Notes: generated from the letters alone by a model not told the origin. Counted from the stretch's first letter, positions 15,965-26,180 are shown. The stretch is 34,509 nucleotides of DNA from Gammaproteobacteria bacterium (GCA_022600935.1 JAHZJL010000086.1:1-34509); one strand, 5' to 3'. Translations and numbers: made by a program.

Positions 15965-17851
15965 TCAAGCGCTTTTCTTTTTCAAATGAATCAGCAATAG
16001 CGATACCGCAGCTGGAGTAATACCAGGAATGCGCGCGGCCTGACCCAGGGTTTCCGGTTGCTGCTTATGCAGTTTTTCCCTGACTTCAGATGATAAACCA
16101 CCGACCAGTGAATAATCGATATTATCCGGCAACTTCAATGACTCATAACGTTTTGTTTTGCCGATTTCCTGTTGCTGGCGGTCGATATAACCGGCATATT
16201 TAGCCTGTATTTCAACCTGTTCCAGAGCTTGCACGTCAGTTTCCCGGGAAACTGTATTCACAAATGTGGCTAATTTTGCCATGGTCACTTCCGGACGGCG
16301 CAGAAAATCCATCAGACTCAGTTCCTTGCTCACATTGATTTCAAATCTGTGTTCGATATCCGTCAGCAACCCATCGTTTGCTGCTTTGTTTTTGGGGTTC
16401 AAACGGGTTGAATTGAAATAATCTTGCAGCTTTTCAATGCGATCCAGTTTCTGTTCCAGTCTGTCCATGCGTTCCTGACTGACCAGTCCAAGCTCATAAC
16501 CTTTAGCAGTAAGGCGGCTGTCGGCATTGTCTTCGCGCAGTAACAAACGATATTCGGCTCTGCTGGTAAACATACGGTACGGCTCGGTTGTTCCACGGGT
16601 AATCAAGTCATCGATCATCACCCCGATATAAGCCTGATCGCGACCCGGACACCAGGGTTCCTGTTGCTTGCTGGCAAGCGCTGCATTCATTCCGGCAATC
16701 AAGCCCTGGGCTCCAGCCTCTTCGTATCCGGTTGTGCCATTGATTTGCCCTGCGAAATACAACCCCGGCATGGCTTTTGTTTCCAGTGAGTATTTGAGGC
16801 CGCGTGGATCGAAATAATCATATTCAATCGCATAACCCGGACGGGTAATCCGGGCTGTTTCAAATCCAGGAATGGAGTGAATCAAGCGTTGCTGTATATC
16901 GAATGGTAAACTTGTAGATATGCCGTTAGGATAAATTTCTGTTGTGTTCAGTCCTTCCGGTTCCACGAAAATCTGATGTGAATCGCGTTCAGAAAATCGT
17001 ACAATTTTGTCTTCAATCGATGGGCAATAACGCGGCCCGGTGCCTTCTATAACACCAGAATACATGGGCGAGCGATCCAGTCCGCTACGGATGATATCGT
17101 GGGTTTCAGTTGTGGTGCGGGTGATATGACAATGCACTTGCTGTGGATGCTGGCTGACATCACCTAAAAATGAAAACACCGGAACCGGATGATCACCGGG
17201 TTGAGATTCCATCACTGAGTAATCCAGAGTATTGCCATTCAGACGCGGCGGAGTTCCGGTTTTCAGTCTGCCGACATCAAACGGCAGTTCACGCAAACGA
17301 TGCGCGAGCCTGATCGATGCCGGATCGCCAGCTCGACCACCCGGCTTGTTGTTGAGACCGATGTGAATACAGCCATCCAGAAAGGTACCCACAGTCAACA
17401 CTACGGCGTCCGCCCGATAGGATAAATCCATATCTGTCACACAACCAACTGCACGTCCATTTTCGACAATCAGATCAGCAACGGATTGCTGCATGATATC
17501 CAGGTTGGGCTGAGTTTCCAGAATGTTACGAATCCGGGTTTTATACAGTGTTCGATCAGCCTGGGCACGGGTTGCACGTACTGCCGGTCCTTTGCTGGAA
17601 TTGAGAATTCGGAAATGGATACCGGCATGATCGATGGCTTGCGCCATTGCACCACCAAGCGCATCGATTTCCTTGACCAGATGCCCTTTACCAATTCCGC
17701 CAATCGCCGGATTACAACTCATCTGCCCCAAAGTCTCGATGTTCTGGGTTAGCAACAGGGTTTTGACACCGGTTCTGGCTGCCGCCAAGGCTGCTTCTGT
17801 CCCGGCATGACCGCCTCCGACAACGATGACATTGTAATGTTGAGTATTCAT
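15965..17851 (-). CDS. mnmG: tRNA-modification FAD enzyme MnmG (GidA)
   Basis: MnmG with MnmE installs the (carboxy)methylaminomethyl group on wobble U34 of certain tRNAs. The 628-residue protein starts with the FAD dinucleotide fold [21 protein letters not shown]. Family signatures include [26 protein letters not shown] and [21 protein letters not shown] and [17 protein letters not shown] complete the active-site region. The helical C-terminal domain that binds MnmE and tRNA ends at LLIHLKKK. In E. coli oriC lies next to this gene; here only 18 nt separate it from the inserted glycosyltransferase gene, so no origin fits there. Confidence 0.97.
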   Translation of the reverse strand: MNTQHYNVIVVGGGHAGTEAALAAARTGVKTLLLTQNIETLGQMSCNPAIGGIGKGHLVKEIDALGGAMAQAIDHAGIHFRILNSSKGPAVRATRAQADRTLYKTRIRNILETQPNLDIMQQSVADLIVENGRAVGCVTDMDLSYRADAVVLTVGTFLDGCIHIGLNNKPGGRAGDPASIRLAHRLRELPFDVGRLKTGTPPRLNGNTLDYSVMESQPGDHPVPVFSFLGDVSQHPQQVHCHITRTTTETHDIIRSGLDRSPMYSGVIEGTGPRYCPSIEDKIVRFSERDSHQIFVEPEGLNTTEIYPNGISTSLPFDIQQRLIHSIPGFETARITRPGYAIEYDYFDPRGLKYSLETKAMPGLYFAGQINGTTGYEEAGAQGLIAGMNAALASKQQEPWCPGRDQAYIGVMIDDLITRGTTEPYRMFTSRAEYRLLLREDNADSRLTAKGYELGLVSQERMDRLEQKLDRIEKLQDYFNSTRLNPKNKAANDGLLTDIEHRFEINVSKELSLMDFLRRPEVTMAKLATFVNTVSRETDVQALEQVEIQAKYAGYIDRQQQEIGKTKRYESLKLPDNIDYSLVGGLSSEVREKLHKQQPETLGQAARIPGITPAAVSLLLIHLKKKSA

Positions 17852-17869
17852 ATGACTGCTTGCAATTAA

Positions 17870-20800
17870 TTAATCTGATTCAGTATCCAGCACTGTTTTC
17901 AAGGCTTCTCGCGCTGCATTGAATGAAAACCATTTTTCCACATTTTTCAAACCATTGTTGGATAGTTTATTCCATAATTTGCTATCGTTGTAGAGCTTAA
18001 TAATTGCTTGTGCAAATTCGTTCTCGTTATCGGCAAGCAAAATATCGTGGCCATCACGGGTAAACATCCCTTCTGCGGCAATCGATGTAGCCACAACCGG
18101 CTGACCGTAACTCATGCTCATATTGACTTTGCCCTTGACACCGGCACCATAGCGCAACGGAGCAATGGCAATCCGGCAGTCATCGACAAATGGCTCAATG
18201 TCTTCAACAAAACCTTGGAATACCACACCATCTCCTTGCAGGTCGCTGACTTCCCTGGGTGCTTTGCTCCCGATAATATGCAACTGGATATCCAGCTCCT
18301 TTCTGACCAATGGAAAAATATCCCTGGCAAACCAGGTGATCGCATCAATATTAGGTGGGTGTTGGTAACCGCCGACAAACATAATGTCTTTGCGTTGTCG
18401 ATAGGGTTTTCTGCGACCATGTACATGATGAATATTGGACAGAATTTCAACTCTGGCGTGTTCAGCTTCGCTGGCCAGAAACTCTTGCTCAAATGAGGAA
18501 ACCACCAGTGTAATATCAGCCTGTTCAATGACACTCAATTCCTTGCCGCGGGTTTTCTGTGCTGCTTCAGCCAGTTTGTCACTGTTTTCAAATTCAGCCA
18601 GACGTTGCTCACGAAGATAATGCAAATCCACTGTATCGAACAAAATAATGGCATTCGGACAGTATTGTCTGATCATTGGCATGACCGGCTCGGCAATATA
18701 ATAGCGGCTCAGAATCACTGCATGAAAATAACCACCATGTGACTTGAAATAATCAATTGGGGTTTTGACATGTGGATGATAAATACATTCAACGCCTGTT
18801 TGCTGTAATGCCTGAGTATAGGTCTCGATGTTGGCCAGATTTTCCGCCATAAAACACACGTGATAACCCAGCGACTGCAAAATCTCGATCAGATTGACCA
18901 TACGCAACGAACCGGAATCCTGATCCGGTGTCGGTGTGCAGGCATCGTAGATCAACACTTGTCTGGGCTGTCCCTGGAGACGGCAGATCCCGATTTCGGT
19001 ACCTGGATTAGCTTGATGCTTGAGTGGCTCATTCCATTTGTCCAGAAATTTGCTCTGATTGACAACCTGATATTGTTTAACGCCACTGGCTAAATCAGTA
19101 CCTGAGGTCACGCCTTCAAAGTGAGTCACCACCGATGCTGGTTGATAATAAGCGTGCAAGCCAAGTTGCCTGACTGCAAATGCCAGATCGGTATCTTCAT
19201 AATAAGCGGGTTTATAGCGCTCATCGAAACGACCTAATTGTTCAAACAATTCTTTGCGGATCATGATACTCGCGCCGCTACAATAGCTAACCTTGCGCAC
19301 AAAATTGTATTCCGGTTTGTCAGCCTGGTCATTTCGACCATAATTCCAGCCTGATGCATCGGAAAACACAATCCCGCCAGCCTCCTGTAAACTTCCATCC
19401 GGATAAACCAGTTTGCTGCCGACCAGACCGGTATCCGCAAAACGTTCAAACACAGTCAACAAAGCATCCAGCCATTGATCATGAACCAGGGTGTCGTTGT
19501 TGAGAAACACCAGAAACTCACCTTTGGCAAGCGCTGCACCCTGGTTACACGATTCTATAAAACCGCTATTATGCTGTTTCCTGTGATAAGTCATGCCAGT
19601 GACCACTTTGATCGTCGATTCTGTTTCATCACTCGAACAGTCATCGATGACAAGCACTTCAAAACCAGTTGAAGTCGGTAGTTTAGACAGGGATTGCAAA
19701 CAGTTATAAGTATGTAAAAACTGGTTGTAGACAGGAATAATAATGGAAACAGTCGGGCTTTCGCTGCTCTCAATGGTGAAAGGCAAATACGATTGCTGCA
19801 GTTCAACCTGAGGCTGAAGCGGCTGAGGACGCTCGATTTGGTGTTTGAATTTACTGTATGCTGCTATGGCAGTTCCAATCACACCACGCGCACCCAGACT
19901 GCGCTTGATTCGGGCCGGATAAGTACCGATTCTGATCAGTGTAAAGTTTATCCGGTTAACATATTCATCCATCCAGCGCCGATAATCACGCAATGGCCTG
20001 GTCAGCTTCCAGGAATGACTGTGGTAGATTAATTCCAGTTCGGCATTGGCTGTGGATAACTGGTTTTGTGTGATATTGAGTTGTTGACTGGTTTCGCGGA
20101 GCTGATGTTGGCTATCACAAAACTTTTGATTCAAATCATTAAATTGGTTGCTCAATTCAGCAATCTGCTGACTCTGGTGCTGATTTTCCTGTTTGAAATG
20201 GTCAGTCGCTGTGCTTAATTGATTAACATGTTGTTGTTGCTTCAATGCCCAGTCTGTGCGTTCCTTGACTCTGGATTCAAGTTCGACAATGATCTCTTTT
20301 TTGAGATTCAGGGTTCTGCTGAGCGCCAGCGCATGACTGGCAACTGATTTGATTTGGTGAGTTGTGTCAGGATCAATAATTGCATCGTTCTGACTCCGTT
20401 CAGCATCAATCCATAATGCATGATATTGCTGAATCATGTGTTCTGTATCAGGCTGATTGACTGTCAACAGATTGTTTCTGATTTCTTCAAGTTGTTGCGG
20501 ATTCCCGACCAGTTGATTGATGCAGTCGATCAGCGCCTGTGCTTGAGGTTGAATCAAAAATCCTGTCTTACCATCTTTAATTCTGGTTTTCAAAGCGCCA
20601 TGTGCAGTCGCAATCACCGGAATGCCTGCCTGAAACATTTCTGATAACGTATAACTGAACGTTTCCGAGGCTATTGATAGAATCAGGGCAAGATGGGGTT
20701 GGTAGTGTTTAAGCAACTCCGGTAACTCTGATGCCAGGTAATGTTCAATCACTTCGACATTGGAATACCGACTGTAATCGCAATGATCACGACCAGCGCC

Positions 20801-22237
20801 CAGGAAAATTATCTTGAAATCAGTTAATTGGGGAAGACTATCTTCGATTAACTGCTGGCCTTTAGGCAATCCCATTCGACCGGGTACAAGAATGGTGAAT
20901 TGTCTGGATGGCTTTGGAGCATCAATTGCATTGAATTGCCGGACACCATGGGTAATGATCGTAATATCCCGGTAAACATGATGATCAGACAGTTTCTGTA
21001 AATGCTCAACGACAGACTGGTCCGGCGCAATCAAACGAACGTTAGGCTTCTCATAAAGCGTTTCCAGCCGGTTACGCCATTGCGATAACTGATCGGCTTC
21101 AATACCTCCAAACGGCTCTTGCTTACTTTGCTCAAAAGCTTGATCCAAATCAGCTTCTGTGATGTGTTCCTTGTCCAGTTGGGCCAGTAAGGCTGGCCAA
21201 TGTGGAAAATAATCATGGAAAATGCGAACAGTTGGCAGACCAGTGTCCAGGCACTCCATGCTGTGACCAATCAAAGTTGAAACAAATATGACCTGTACCG
21301 AGTATCGATGAATAATTTCAGTCAATATACTTCGATATTCACGATGTTCAATGATTGTCGAATCAATCGGCAACGACAGTTCGAAGCGGTCAATTTCAAT
21401 TGAATCCGTACCACCCAGCAGCAAACGAAATTGCTCGCCATAACTGTGTCTGAAATATTCGCCGGTACTCTGTAATACCAGATGATGACATTGCCGGTCA
21501 GTATGGCAGACATCATTCACCCATTTTTGCACGCCACCTTCCCAGTTCATGCAAATATGGAGTACAACCGGCTTTGAATCAAGCTGAAACCAATGATTGG
21601 GTAACTGTCGCGTATCTAAATACTGGCATAACCGGTAACGCAATTTTGATAAGGGATGGCTGGGTAAGCGTTTCTGGTTGTTGATGCGCGGTAAGTTGGT
21701 TGGCTTGATGGTCGAGGAGCGTTGTGTTGGCTGCACGAGCAGATGATCACATGCACAACAATCGAGATTGCTCACACCATCAGGCAAAGATTCCAGCTGT
21801 ATTGGCAGTTGAGTGAGATTGACAGCAAAACAGAACGGATTGATCTGATCAGTCGCATACCAACGCTGTGGTTGTTGCAGATGGTAAATCAATTGATCCA
21901 GTTTCTGCAGCGAACCTTTGAACAGCATGTCTTCTGCCAATGGAGACAAGGCATGGTTTCTGGTCGTCAGTGCAGAACTGATGTTGATTGTATAATCTGA
22001 CAGCAGCGGTGTAATCAATCGTGTCAGCCAAAACTCCGGCAACTCGCATCGGGCATCGATAACAACAAGAATCTGATCGCTTTTCCTGACTTTCTCACTG
22101 GCAAACTTCAGAACAGATAAATTGAATGATCGCTCATCAATCTGACTGAGTGTCCCTGAAAACTCATGATTGAGTTGAACCGGTTTTGATGCGTGATACG
22201 CAACGATATGGATATGTCCGCAATCTGTTTTAATCAT
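17870..22237 (-). CDS. Giant multi-domain glycosyltransferase (GT4 - coiled coil - GT2 - GT4)
   Basis: This 1455-residue protein lies between mnmE and mnmG. Residues 1-220 are not assigned. About 223-600 form a GT4-like GT-B fold: RIFHDYFPHWPA near 338, ILVPGRMGLPKG near 449, and an E-x7-E motif at 525-533 (ETFSYTLSE). A coiled coil covers about 645-740 and ends in SHSWKLTRPLR, the usual hinge before a GT2 domain. The GT2 GT-A domain is about 828-1062, with VSIIIPVYNQ, a FLNNDT metal site in place of DxD, and YYEDTD. A second GT4 domain is about 1093-1450 (FVGGYQHPPNIDAI, APLRYGAGVKGK). No transmembrane segment is evident, so it is probably cytoplasmic and builds a surface polysaccharide or glycan. 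Donor and acceptor are unknown. No other glycan gene is nearby. Confidence 0.88.
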   Translation of the reverse strand: MIKTDCGHIHIVAYHASKPVQLNHEFSGTLSQIDERSFNLSVLKFASEKVRKSDQILVVIDARCELPEFWLTRLITPLLSDYTINISSALTTRNHALSPLAEDMLFKGSLQKLDQLIYHLQQPQRWYATDQINPFCFAVNLTQLPIQLESLPDGVSNLDCCACDHLLVQPTQRSSTIKPTNLPRINNQKRLPSHPLSKLRYRLCQYLDTRQLPNHWFQLDSKPVVLHICMNWEGGVQKWVNDVCHTDRQCHHLVLQSTGEYFRHSYGEQFRLLLGGTDSIEIDRFELSLPIDSTIIEHREYRSILTEIIHRYSVQVIFVSTLIGHSMECLDTGLPTVRIFHDYFPHWPALLAQLDKEHITEADLDQAFEQSKQEPFGGIEADQLSQWRNRLETLYEKPNVRLIAPDQSVVEHLQKLSDHHVYRDITIITHGVRQFNAIDAPKPSRQFTILVPGRMGLPKGQQLIEDSLPQLTDFKIIFLGAGRDHCDYSRYSNVEVIEHYLASELPELLKHYQPHLALILSIASETFSYTLSEMFQAGIPVIATAHGALKTRIKDGKTGFLIQPQAQALIDCINQLVGNPQQLEEIRNNLLTVNQPDTEHMIQQYHALWIDAERSQNDAIIDPDTTHQIKSVASHALALSRTLNLKKEIIVELESRVKERTDWALKQQQHVNQLSTATDHFKQENQHQSQQIAELSNQFNDLNQKFCDSQHQLRETSQQLNITQNQLSTANAELELIYHSHSWKLTRPLRDYRRWMDEYVNRINFTLIRIGTYPARIKRSLGARGVIGTAIAAYSKFKHQIERPQPLQPQVELQQSYLPFTIESSESPTVSIIIPVYNQFLHTYNCLQSLSKLPTSTGFEVLVIDDCSSDETESTIKVVTGMTYHRKQHNSGFIESCNQGAALAKGEFLVFLNNDTLVHDQWLDALLTVFERFADTGLVGSKLVYPDGSLQEAGGIVFSDASGWNYGRNDQADKPEYNFVRKVSYCSGASIMIRKELFEQLGRFDERYKPAYYEDTDLAFAVRQLGLHAYYQPASVVTHFEGVTSGTDLASGVKQYQVVNQSKFLDKWNEPLKHQANPGTEIGICRLQGQPRQVLIYDACTPTPDQDSGSLRMVNLIEILQSLGYHVCFMAENLANIETYTQALQQTGVECIYHPHVKTPIDYFKSHGGYFHAVILSRYYIAEPVMPMIRQYCPNAIILFDTVDLHYLREQRLAEFENSDKLAEAAQKTRGKELSVIEQADITLVVSSFEQEFLASEAEHARVEILSNIHHVHGRRKPYRQRKDIMFVGGYQHPPNIDAITWFARDIFPLVRKELDIQLHIIGSKAPREVSDLQGDGVVFQGFVEDIEPFVDDCRIAIAPLRYGAGVKGKVNMSMSYGQPVVATSIAAEGMFTRDGHDILLADNENEFAQAIIKLYNDSKLWNKLSNNGLKNVEKWFSFNAAREALKTVLDTESD

Positions 22238-22257
22238 TCGGTTTGGTTTACAGAGTG

Positions 22258-23610
22258 TTATTTTCCGATACAGAATTTCGAGAAGATTTCACCAAGCAAA
22301 TCATCAGCGACAAATTCACCAGTGATTTGTGACAACGCATTCTGAACCAATCTGAGATCTTCGGCCAGTAATTCAATCACCAGATCATCTGAAAAATGTC
22401 TGAAAGCGGATTGAATGAAATCTCTGGCCTGTTCCAAAGCATTAACATGACGGGCTCTGGCCATAAAAACATCTTCGTTTGACTGATACCCGACACTGCT
22501 TTTCAGATAATCAAACAGTAATTCCATGCCTGAACCTGTTTTGGCAGACAAATAAATGCCAACTCCATGTTCATAATCGGTTCGTGTTGGCTCGATGCCG
22601 CTGATATCAATTTTATTAAAAATTTTAATCACCGGCACTGAATTGAATTCATCCAGGCATTCAGTAGCCTGGGTCTGACTGCTATCGATAACCTGGAGGA
22701 TATAATCGGCTTGACTGATGGACAGTTTGGCTCTGTGAATCCCTTCAAGCTCGATCGGATCATCGGTTTCTCTGAGGCCTGCTGTGTCGATAATATGAAC
22801 GGGCAAACCGTCAATATGAATCTGCTGTTTCAACAGATCGCGAGTGGTTCCGGGAATATCGCTGATAATGGCAACATCGTCCCCTGCCATGCGATTTAGC
22901 AGAGTCGATTTTCCGGTATTTGGTGATCCGGCGATGACGATGGTTATCCCGTTTCTTAACACCACGCCTTGTTGAGCTGAATTCAGGATCTGTTCAATGT
23001 CTGTCTGCAGTGAACTCATACGCTCCCGAACTGATAATCCGCTGATCAAATCCAGATCTTCATCACTGAAATCGATCGCTGATTCGATATGACAGCGTAA
23101 CTCGATCAAGCGCTCAACTAAACCGTGAATTGTGTTGGAAAATTGTCCCGATAATGAACGCTGGGCGCAGCGCACTGCTTGCTCGCTCGAACATTCAATC
23201 AAATCAGCCACAGCTTCTGCTTGTGCCAGATCCAGTTTGCCGTTGATAAACGCACGCTGGGTAAATTCACCGGCTTCAGCAATTCTGGCACCCAGATCAA
23301 TGACCCGTTTCAGTAGCAGGTTCATCAACACGCTTCCACCATGACCTTGAAGCTCCAGAACTGTTTCTCCGGTATAGGAATTCGGAGCCGGGAACAAGAT
23401 CGCCAGACCACGATCCATTTCATTACCATGATGATCAAGAAATGGTAACAGTGTGGCTTGTCGTGGTATAGGGACACAACCCAGAATGGATTGTGTGATG
23501 TGATCGATTGAGTCGCCGGAAATCCGCAAAACGCCGACACCACCATTCCCAGGTGGTGTAGCGATCGCAGCTATCGGCTCAGATTCTGGTTGATCCTGAT
23601 GTTCATGCAT
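22258..23610 (-). CDS. mnmE: tRNA-modification GTPase MnmE (TrmE)
   Basis: MnmE is the potassium-activated GTPase partner of MnmG for wobble-uridine modification. The 450-residue protein has the folate-binding N-domain (IAAIATPPGNGGVGVLRISG). The helical part contains GEFTQRAFINGKLDLAQAEA. The inserted G domain carries G1 GSPNTGKS (228-235), DIPGTTRD, DTAGLRE and NKID. The C-terminus FCIGK keeps the conserved cysteine. It follows yidC by 32 nt. Its usual partner mnmG is displaced by one gene, but both remain on the same strand and probably in one transcription unit. Confidence 0.97.
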   Translation of the reverse strand: MHEHQDQPESEPIAAIATPPGNGGVGVLRISGDSIDHITQSILGCVPIPRQATLLPFLDHHGNEMDRGLAILFPAPNSYTGETVLELQGHGGSVLMNLLLKRVIDLGARIAEAGEFTQRAFINGKLDLAQAEAVADLIECSSEQAVRCAQRSLSGQFSNTIHGLVERLIELRCHIESAIDFSDEDLDLISGLSVRERMSSLQTDIEQILNSAQQGVVLRNGITIVIAGSPNTGKSTLLNRMAGDDVAIISDIPGTTRDLLKQQIHIDGLPVHIIDTAGLRETDDPIELEGIHRAKLSISQADYILQVIDSSQTQATECLDEFNSVPVIKIFNKIDISGIEPTRTDYEHGVGIYLSAKTGSGMELLFDYLKSSVGYQSNEDVFMARARHVNALEQARDFIQSAFRHFSDDLVIELLAEDLRLVQNALSQITGEFVADDLLGEIFSKFCIGK

Positions 23611-23642
23611 ATCATAAACACAGAGACCAGGCTTGGGTCAGG

Positions 23643-25355
23643 TTATCCAGCTTTTTCAATTTGTCGTGTGATATACCATTGTTGCATAATCGACAAGGTA
23701 TTATTGACAACCCAATATAACACCAGACCTGCTGGAAAAAACGCAAAAAATATGGTGAACACAACCGGAAACAGACGCATAATCTGCTGCTGCATGGGAT
23801 CAATTGGTGTCGGATTCAATTTCTGCTGGATAAACATACTGAGACCCATTAACGCAGGCAGAATAAAATACGGGTCTTTGGTCGATAAATCCTGAATCCA
23901 CAGAAAGAATGGGGCTTGCCTGAGTTCCACACTTTCCAGTAAAACCCAATACAGCGAAATAAACACCGGTATTTGTACCATCACCGGTAGACAGCCACCA
24001 AGCGGGTTGACTTTTTCACGCTTGTAGAGCTGCATGATTTCCATATTCATGCGCTGCTTGTCATCTCCAAATTTTTCTCTGAGACTTTCAAGTTTGGGCT
24101 GTAGCTTGCGCATTCTGGCCATGGACTTGTAGCTTTTCTCGGATAATTTGAAAAACAAGGCCTTGATGCTGAAAGTGACCAAAATAATGGCAATTCCCCA
24201 GTTTTTGGCAAATTCGTGAAATTTGGTCAGCAACCAGAAAATCGGTTTGGCAATAAAGGTCAACACTCCAAAATCCACAGTCAATTCCAGACCAGTGGCA
24301 ATGGCTTCAAGGTCTTTCTGGATTTTAGGCCCAACCACAAGCTGGCTGGTCAATGTGACAGCTTTACCAGGTTGCACATTGACCTGGCTGGATGGTGAGA
24401 TAGCGCCGATGATATAGCGTCCGTTTTGTAACGCTTTGGAATAAATACGCACAACATCTTCAACAGGAGGTATCCATGCAGACAGAAAATAATGCTGAAT
24501 CATGGCAATCCAGCCTTCCTTGGTGATTTCGCTGATATTCTCGTCTTCCAGATCAGCAAATTCATGTTTGCGGTATTTGTCTTCTTCAGTATACGTAACC
24601 GCTCCGGTAAATGACCGCACGAAAAATGATTTATCTTCTTCTCTCAAGCCAGTACGCTGAAGCTGAAGATATTGCTGTCCGCTCCAAACTGTATTGGAAT
24701 TGTTTTGAACAGTCTGCTCAACTTCAATTTCGTAGCTCCCACGCTTGAAGCGATAAGTCTTGGTGACTTGCAGACCGGAAGGTTGAGTCCAGACCAGTGG
24801 AACGTCCAGAACGTCGTTATCACTGAGTGAATAAGATGAAGCCGAAGCACGGAACTGATCGCGGTGAGTCGGTGTTTTTATTCCTGGAGAACCGATTAAA
24901 CCGCTCTGTGCAACAAAAAAAGCACCGTCTTTACCATCATTGAGAATTTTGATTGGTGAATCAGGGTCTTTTTTGGTTTTCGGGTATTGAAGCAATTCGA
25001 CCAGGCGAACATCGCCGCCCGTTGTATCGATCTCCAGACGATATACATCAGTTGTCACCAGTATCCGCTGACTGTCAGCGGTAGCTGCTTTAATCGTATT
25101 TGGTACTGCTGCGGGTTTTTCTGTCGTGTTGGCAGCGGGTAAATCAGCGCTGGCCTGTGACTCTGGAACTTCCCCGTAAATGAATGTATCTGTAGATGTT
25201 TCAGAATTTTGTTGATCTGATTTTGCTCTGAAATCCTCTCCTTCCGGAGACAGGGAACGTCTGTAAGCTTCGTTGTAGTCGATTTGCCAGTTCTGCCACA
25301 ATGCATAGGACAGAGTAACCAGCAATGCAAGTAGGAAAAATCTGTAATTATCCAT
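23643..25355 (-). CDS. yidC: Membrane protein insertase YidC
   Basis: YidC inserts proteins into the inner membrane, alone or with SecYEG. The 570-residue, long Gram-negative form has an N-terminal helix (YRFFLLALLVTLSYALWQNW), a large periplasmic beta domain (about 90-350), then the conserved core. The core runs from WGIAIILVTFSIKALFFKLS, with the charged hairpin (KLQPKLESLREKFGDDKQRM) and PLGGCLPVMVQIPVFISLYWVL. The last helix pair ends near LVLYWVVNNTLSIMQQ. The start overlaps the end of yidD by 8 nt. Confidence 0.97.
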   Translation of the reverse strand: MDNYRFFLLALLVTLSYALWQNWQIDYNEAYRRSLSPEGEDFRAKSDQQNSETSTDTFIYGEVPESQASADLPAANTTEKPAAVPNTIKAATADSQRILVTTDVYRLEIDTTGGDVRLVELLQYPKTKKDPDSPIKILNDGKDGAFFVAQSGLIGSPGIKTPTHRDQFRASASSYSLSDNDVLDVPLVWTQPSGLQVTKTYRFKRGSYEIEVEQTVQNNSNTVWSGQQYLQLQRTGLREEDKSFFVRSFTGAVTYTEEDKYRKHEFADLEDENISEITKEGWIAMIQHYFLSAWIPPVEDVVRIYSKALQNGRYIIGAISPSSQVNVQPGKAVTLTSQLVVGPKIQKDLEAIATGLELTVDFGVLTFIAKPIFWLLTKFHEFAKNWGIAIILVTFSIKALFFKLSEKSYKSMARMRKLQPKLESLREKFGDDKQRMNMEIMQLYKREKVNPLGGCLPVMVQIPVFISLYWVLLESVELRQAPFFLWIQDLSTKDPYFILPALMGLSMFIQQKLNPTPIDPMQQQIMRLFPVVFTIFFAFFPAGLVLYWVVNNTLSIMQQWYITRQIEKAG

Positions 25356-25593
25356 TGTTCAAATCCTTTTGATTGGTACTCAGTTCAGGGACATCATCCA
25401 CGCCACCTGGGTGAAATGGCTGGCATTTCAGTAATCTTTTAATTGTTAAATAACTGCCTTTGATCAAACCAAATCGCTGCAAAGATAATAATGCATACTC
25501 GGAACAGCTCGGATAAAACCGGCAATGTTGACCGATAAAAGGACTGATGCAATAACGGTAGCCTTTGATGATGACAATCAATAATTGTGACAT
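25348..25593 (-). CDS. yidD: Membrane protein insertion efficiency factor YidD
   Basis: YidD is a small membrane-associated protein that helps YidC-dependent insertion. I start it at the ATG at 25593, giving 81 residues, because SQLLIVIIKGYRYCISPFIG matches the family N-terminus. The conserved HCRFYPSCSEYA, RFGLIKGSYLTIKRLLKCQPFHPGG and DDVP segments follow. The longer ORF would begin with a GTG at 25638 that overlaps the rnpA stop (GTGA). Neither start has a good ribosome-binding site, so translational coupling from the GTG is a real alternative that adds 15 residues. Confidence 0.92.
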   Translation of the reverse strand: MSQLLIVIIKGYRYCISPFIGQHCRFYPSCSEYALLSLQRFGLIKGSYLTIKRLLKCQPFHPGGVDDVPELSTNQKDLNNG

Positions 25594-25634
25594 CGGATAC
25601 GTAATAATCAATCCATCGGTTACCGATAAAGTTC

Positions 25635-26000
25635 TCACAGCCTGAATTTTCGATTCAGCTTTTTCCAGTGCTTCTGTAATGACTGTCCCAGCTCAACAGT
25701 ATCTGCCTGATCGGCCTGTTGATAGGCAAGGACAATAATATCCACATGTGGCAACTGATGTTGATTCAGCCGGAAGCTGTTACGAATGATTCGCTTAATC
25801 CGGTTTCTGGAAACAGCTCTGCGGATTTTTTTCTTGGAAACAATCAACCCCAGCCGTGGATGAGATTGGTGATTGTTTCGGGTTAACAGCAAAAAATACT
25901 GATCTCGACTCCGCAAGGGATCACTGAAAACAGTGTCATAATCAGCCCCGTTTCTGAGTCGTTGTTCCGGTTTAAAAAAAAGATTGGCGGATTCTGTCAC
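25635..26000 (-). CDS. rnpA: Ribonuclease P protein component
   Basis: RnpA is the protein subunit that helps the RNase P ribozyme cut tRNA 5' leaders. The 121-residue protein carries the RNR signature in [18 protein letters not shown], with a conserved aromatic segment near [11 protein letters not shown]. It starts with GTG at 26000, which overlaps the rpmH stop as GTGA, so its translation is probably coupled to rpmH. It lies between rpmH and yidD, its near-universal position. Confidence 0.95.
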   Translation of the reverse strand: MTESANLFFKPEQRLRNGADYDTVFSDPLRSRDQYFLLLTRNNHQSHPRLGLIVSKKKIRRAVSRNRIKRIIRNSFRLNQHQLPHVDIIVLAYQQADQADTVELGQSLQKHWKKLNRKFRL

Positions 26001-26131
26001 AGAGCCAGCTTTGCTCTCCCTTTCGCTCTGCGGGAATTAATCACTGCACGACCGCCTCGGGTTGCCATCCTGGCTCGAAAACCATGTGTTCTGGCACGTT
26101 TAATCTTGCTGGGTTGATAGGTTCGTTTCAT
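25997..26131 (-). CDS. rpmH: 50S ribosomal protein L34
   Basis: The gene is too short for the ORF track. The ATG at 26131 gives 44 residues: [20 protein letters not shown] and then [18 protein letters not shown], the standard L34 sequence including the closing basic tail. GGAG lies 8 nt upstream. It is the first gene of the leftward operon, with a strong promoter about 50 nt upstream of its start codon. Its stop overlaps the rnpA GTG by 4 nt. Confidence 0.97.
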   Translation of the reverse strand: MKRTYQPSKIKRARTHGFRARMATRGGRAVINSRRAKGRAKLAL

Positions 26132-26180
26132 TATTAGCGCTCCAAAAATCGTTACACTTTTATTCGGCAAAAGACTGTAA

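Noticed and set aside
16588-16604. TGTTCCACGGG in mnmG as a parS half-site
   Set aside because: Only the left half fits the consensus and the site is in coding DNA.
20051-20059. Perfect DnaA box TGTGGATAA in the glycosyltransferase gene
   Set aside because: It is isolated, in coding sequence, with no AT-rich element or second box nearby.
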